DNA of 64,000 nucleotides from Natronospira sp. Lineage in GTDB: Bacteria > Pseudomonadota > Gammaproteobacteria > Natronospirales > Natronospiraceae. Shown here one piece after another: positions 63,376-64,000 of the stretch. The notes beneath the pieces were generated by a model. The model made no database searches and was not told where the DNA came from. It saw only the letters and a program-made list of their open reading frames with translations. The stretch lies in assembly GCA_003558125.1 (NCBI GenBank), contig PWMQ01000072.1, positions 62,001 to 126,000 on the forward strand. The letters are read 5' to 3'. Within the stretch, counting starts at the first letter, position 1. Every line of letters starts with the position of its first letter. The position numbers and the translations under genes were made by a program.

Positions 63376-64000
63376 ATGGCTTTTTCTGCTTTTCCCGAGG
63401 ACGGCGCCGCCGGCGGGGCGGATTTGCTGGACCTTGGCTACCGCTGTGCTGCAGAACCCGGCCTCTGGTCCGATTTTATCCGCAAGCTGGTGGCAGCCAC
63501 GGATTCCCGCAGTGGACGGATGCTGGTACTCAACCGTGCGGCCGACCAGGTTCTGGACAGCGTCAAGCACAATATCGATGCGACCTACCACAGTCGCTAT
63601 GTGGACCATTACGTCAATCTCCGTCCCTGGCGCCCCGAGTTGGCCCGGAAAGATCGTGGGCGCTTTTATTCCACCTGTCTGGATTTCTCCTGCCCCCAGG
63701 AGACCTTTTATCGGACGGAATTCTTCAATGACTGGGCCGCACCCCAGGATATCCACCACGGTATGTTGGGCACCGTATGGGAGGGGGACGCGCACAGTGT
63801 TCAGCTGCTCTTGCAGCGTACCCGCAGCCAGGGGCCATACAGCCGGGCCGAGACCCGGGATTTCAATGCCCTCGTGCCCCATCTTCAGAGAATTATCCGG
63901 CTCAGTCAGGCTTTCAACCGCCAACGACAAGTGGACCGTGCGGCGAGTGCGTCAAGCGAGAGTGGCGCTGTGCCATTCTTCCTTTTGGACGAAAAGGGGC
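63376..64000 (+). CDS. Probable LuxR-family regulator, N-terminal part (3' cut by window edge)
   Basis: The frame starts at ATG 63376 and is open for 208 residues to the end of the window, so the C-terminus is missing. What is seen (HSRYVDHYVNLRPWRPELAR, RTEFFNDWAAPQDIHHGMLG and a helical stretch ending LVPHLQRIIRLSQAFNRQRQ) resembles the sensing domain of a LuxR-type regulator family in which the helix-turn-helix follows. The DNA-binding part would lie beyond base 64000, so the assignment is provisional. It faces away from the hydrolase gene and may control it. Confidence 0.6.
   Translation, partial: MAFSAFPEDGAAGGADLLDLGYRCAAEPGLWSDFIRKLVAATDSRSGRMLVLNRAADQVLDSVKHNIDATYHSRYVDHYVNLRPWRPELARKDRGRFYSTCLDFSCPQETFYRTEFFNDWAAPQDIHHGMLGTVWEGDAHSVQLLLQRTRSQGPYSRAETRDFNALVPHLQRIIRLSQAFNRQRQVDRAASASSESGAVPFFLLDEKG

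Noticed and set aside
63193-63930. N-terminal extension of the alpha/beta hydrolase frame
   Set aside because: The extra 246 residues overlap the divergent regulator gene and resemble no hydrolase domain; the ATG at 63192 gives the normal family length.

Overview
The window is a contiguous piece of a GC-rich (roughly 60%, judged by eye) gammaproteobacterial chromosome. Gene content and order point to a polarly flagellated bacterium of the Pseudomonas/Vibrio/Marinobacter/Ectothiorhodospira type: flhA-flhF-fleN-fliA-cheY-cheZ-cheA-motC-motD-parC-parP-cheW-DUF2802, then Mla lipid transport, BepA, dapA/gcvR/bcp, dnaX-ybaB-recR, orn/rsgA and ppsA/ppsR. An AlkB-type alkane hydroxylase, a FadL porin and an SDR/aldehyde dehydrogenase pair suggest growth on hydrocarbons or long-chain lipids. 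I cannot name the genus. No phage, IS element or CRISPR array is visible.

Layout. (1) 1-15906, + strand: flagellar export genes (fliP partial, fliQ, fliR, flhB, flhA), polar placement and number control (flhF, fleN), sigma-28 (fliA), the chemotaxis core (cheY, cheZ, cheA), a MotC/MotD stator pair, and the ParC/ParP/CheW array-inheritance module with two small accessory genes. (2) 15916-17564, - strand: fliK overlapping an FlhB C-domain paralogue (flhX). (3) 17676-23013, + strand: a second chemotaxis cluster (cheW, mcp, cheR, cheD, cheB) behind a good sigma-54 promoter match. cheB is here instead of after cheA. (4) 23177-28106: class I fructose-bisphosphate aldolase, mlaFEDCB and convergent mlaA. 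(5) 28261-36763: secreted M14 peptidase, BepA, FadL with a PsrA-like operator, an AI-2E/PerM transporter and a PIN-PhoH ATPase. (6) 36808-40536: bcp and gcvR diverging from dapA and an unusual lipobox-bearing porin. (7) 40632-44972: tRNA-Ser with a duplicated 3' end, 4.5S SRP RNA, dnaX-ybaB-recR, HIT protein and a VanY-type peptidase. (8) 44980-51418: rsgA, orn, DUF938, a PLP dehydratase and the coupled alkB-DUF2147-GNAT/nitrilase cluster. (9) 51481-57564, - strand: a TPR hybrid histidine kinase and a coupled SDR-ALDH-lipoprotein unit. (10) 57701-64000: ppsA/ppsR, an orphan Cys-rich lipoprotein, an alpha/beta hydrolase and a LuxR-like regulator cut by the window end.

How the parts work together. 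Regions 1-3 build, place and steer a polar flagellum: FlhF/FleN set site and number, FliA drives late genes, CheA/CheW/CheY/CheZ signal, ParC/ParP hold arrays at the pole, and CheR/CheB/CheD tune receptors. Region 4 and BepA maintain the outer membrane. FadL, AlkB, SDR/ALDH and ppsA/aldolase would together allow hydrocarbon uptake, terminal oxidation and gluconeogenesis; that link is an inference from content, not from a single operon.

Most of the window is well-known biology. The points I consider least explained are the repeated linear motif in the CheA linker, a small charged ORF in the array operon, the alkB-DUF2147-GNAT/CN-hydrolase coupling, the tRNA-Ser 3'-end duplication, the lipid-anchored porin after dapA, and the three-half-site operator in front of fadL.
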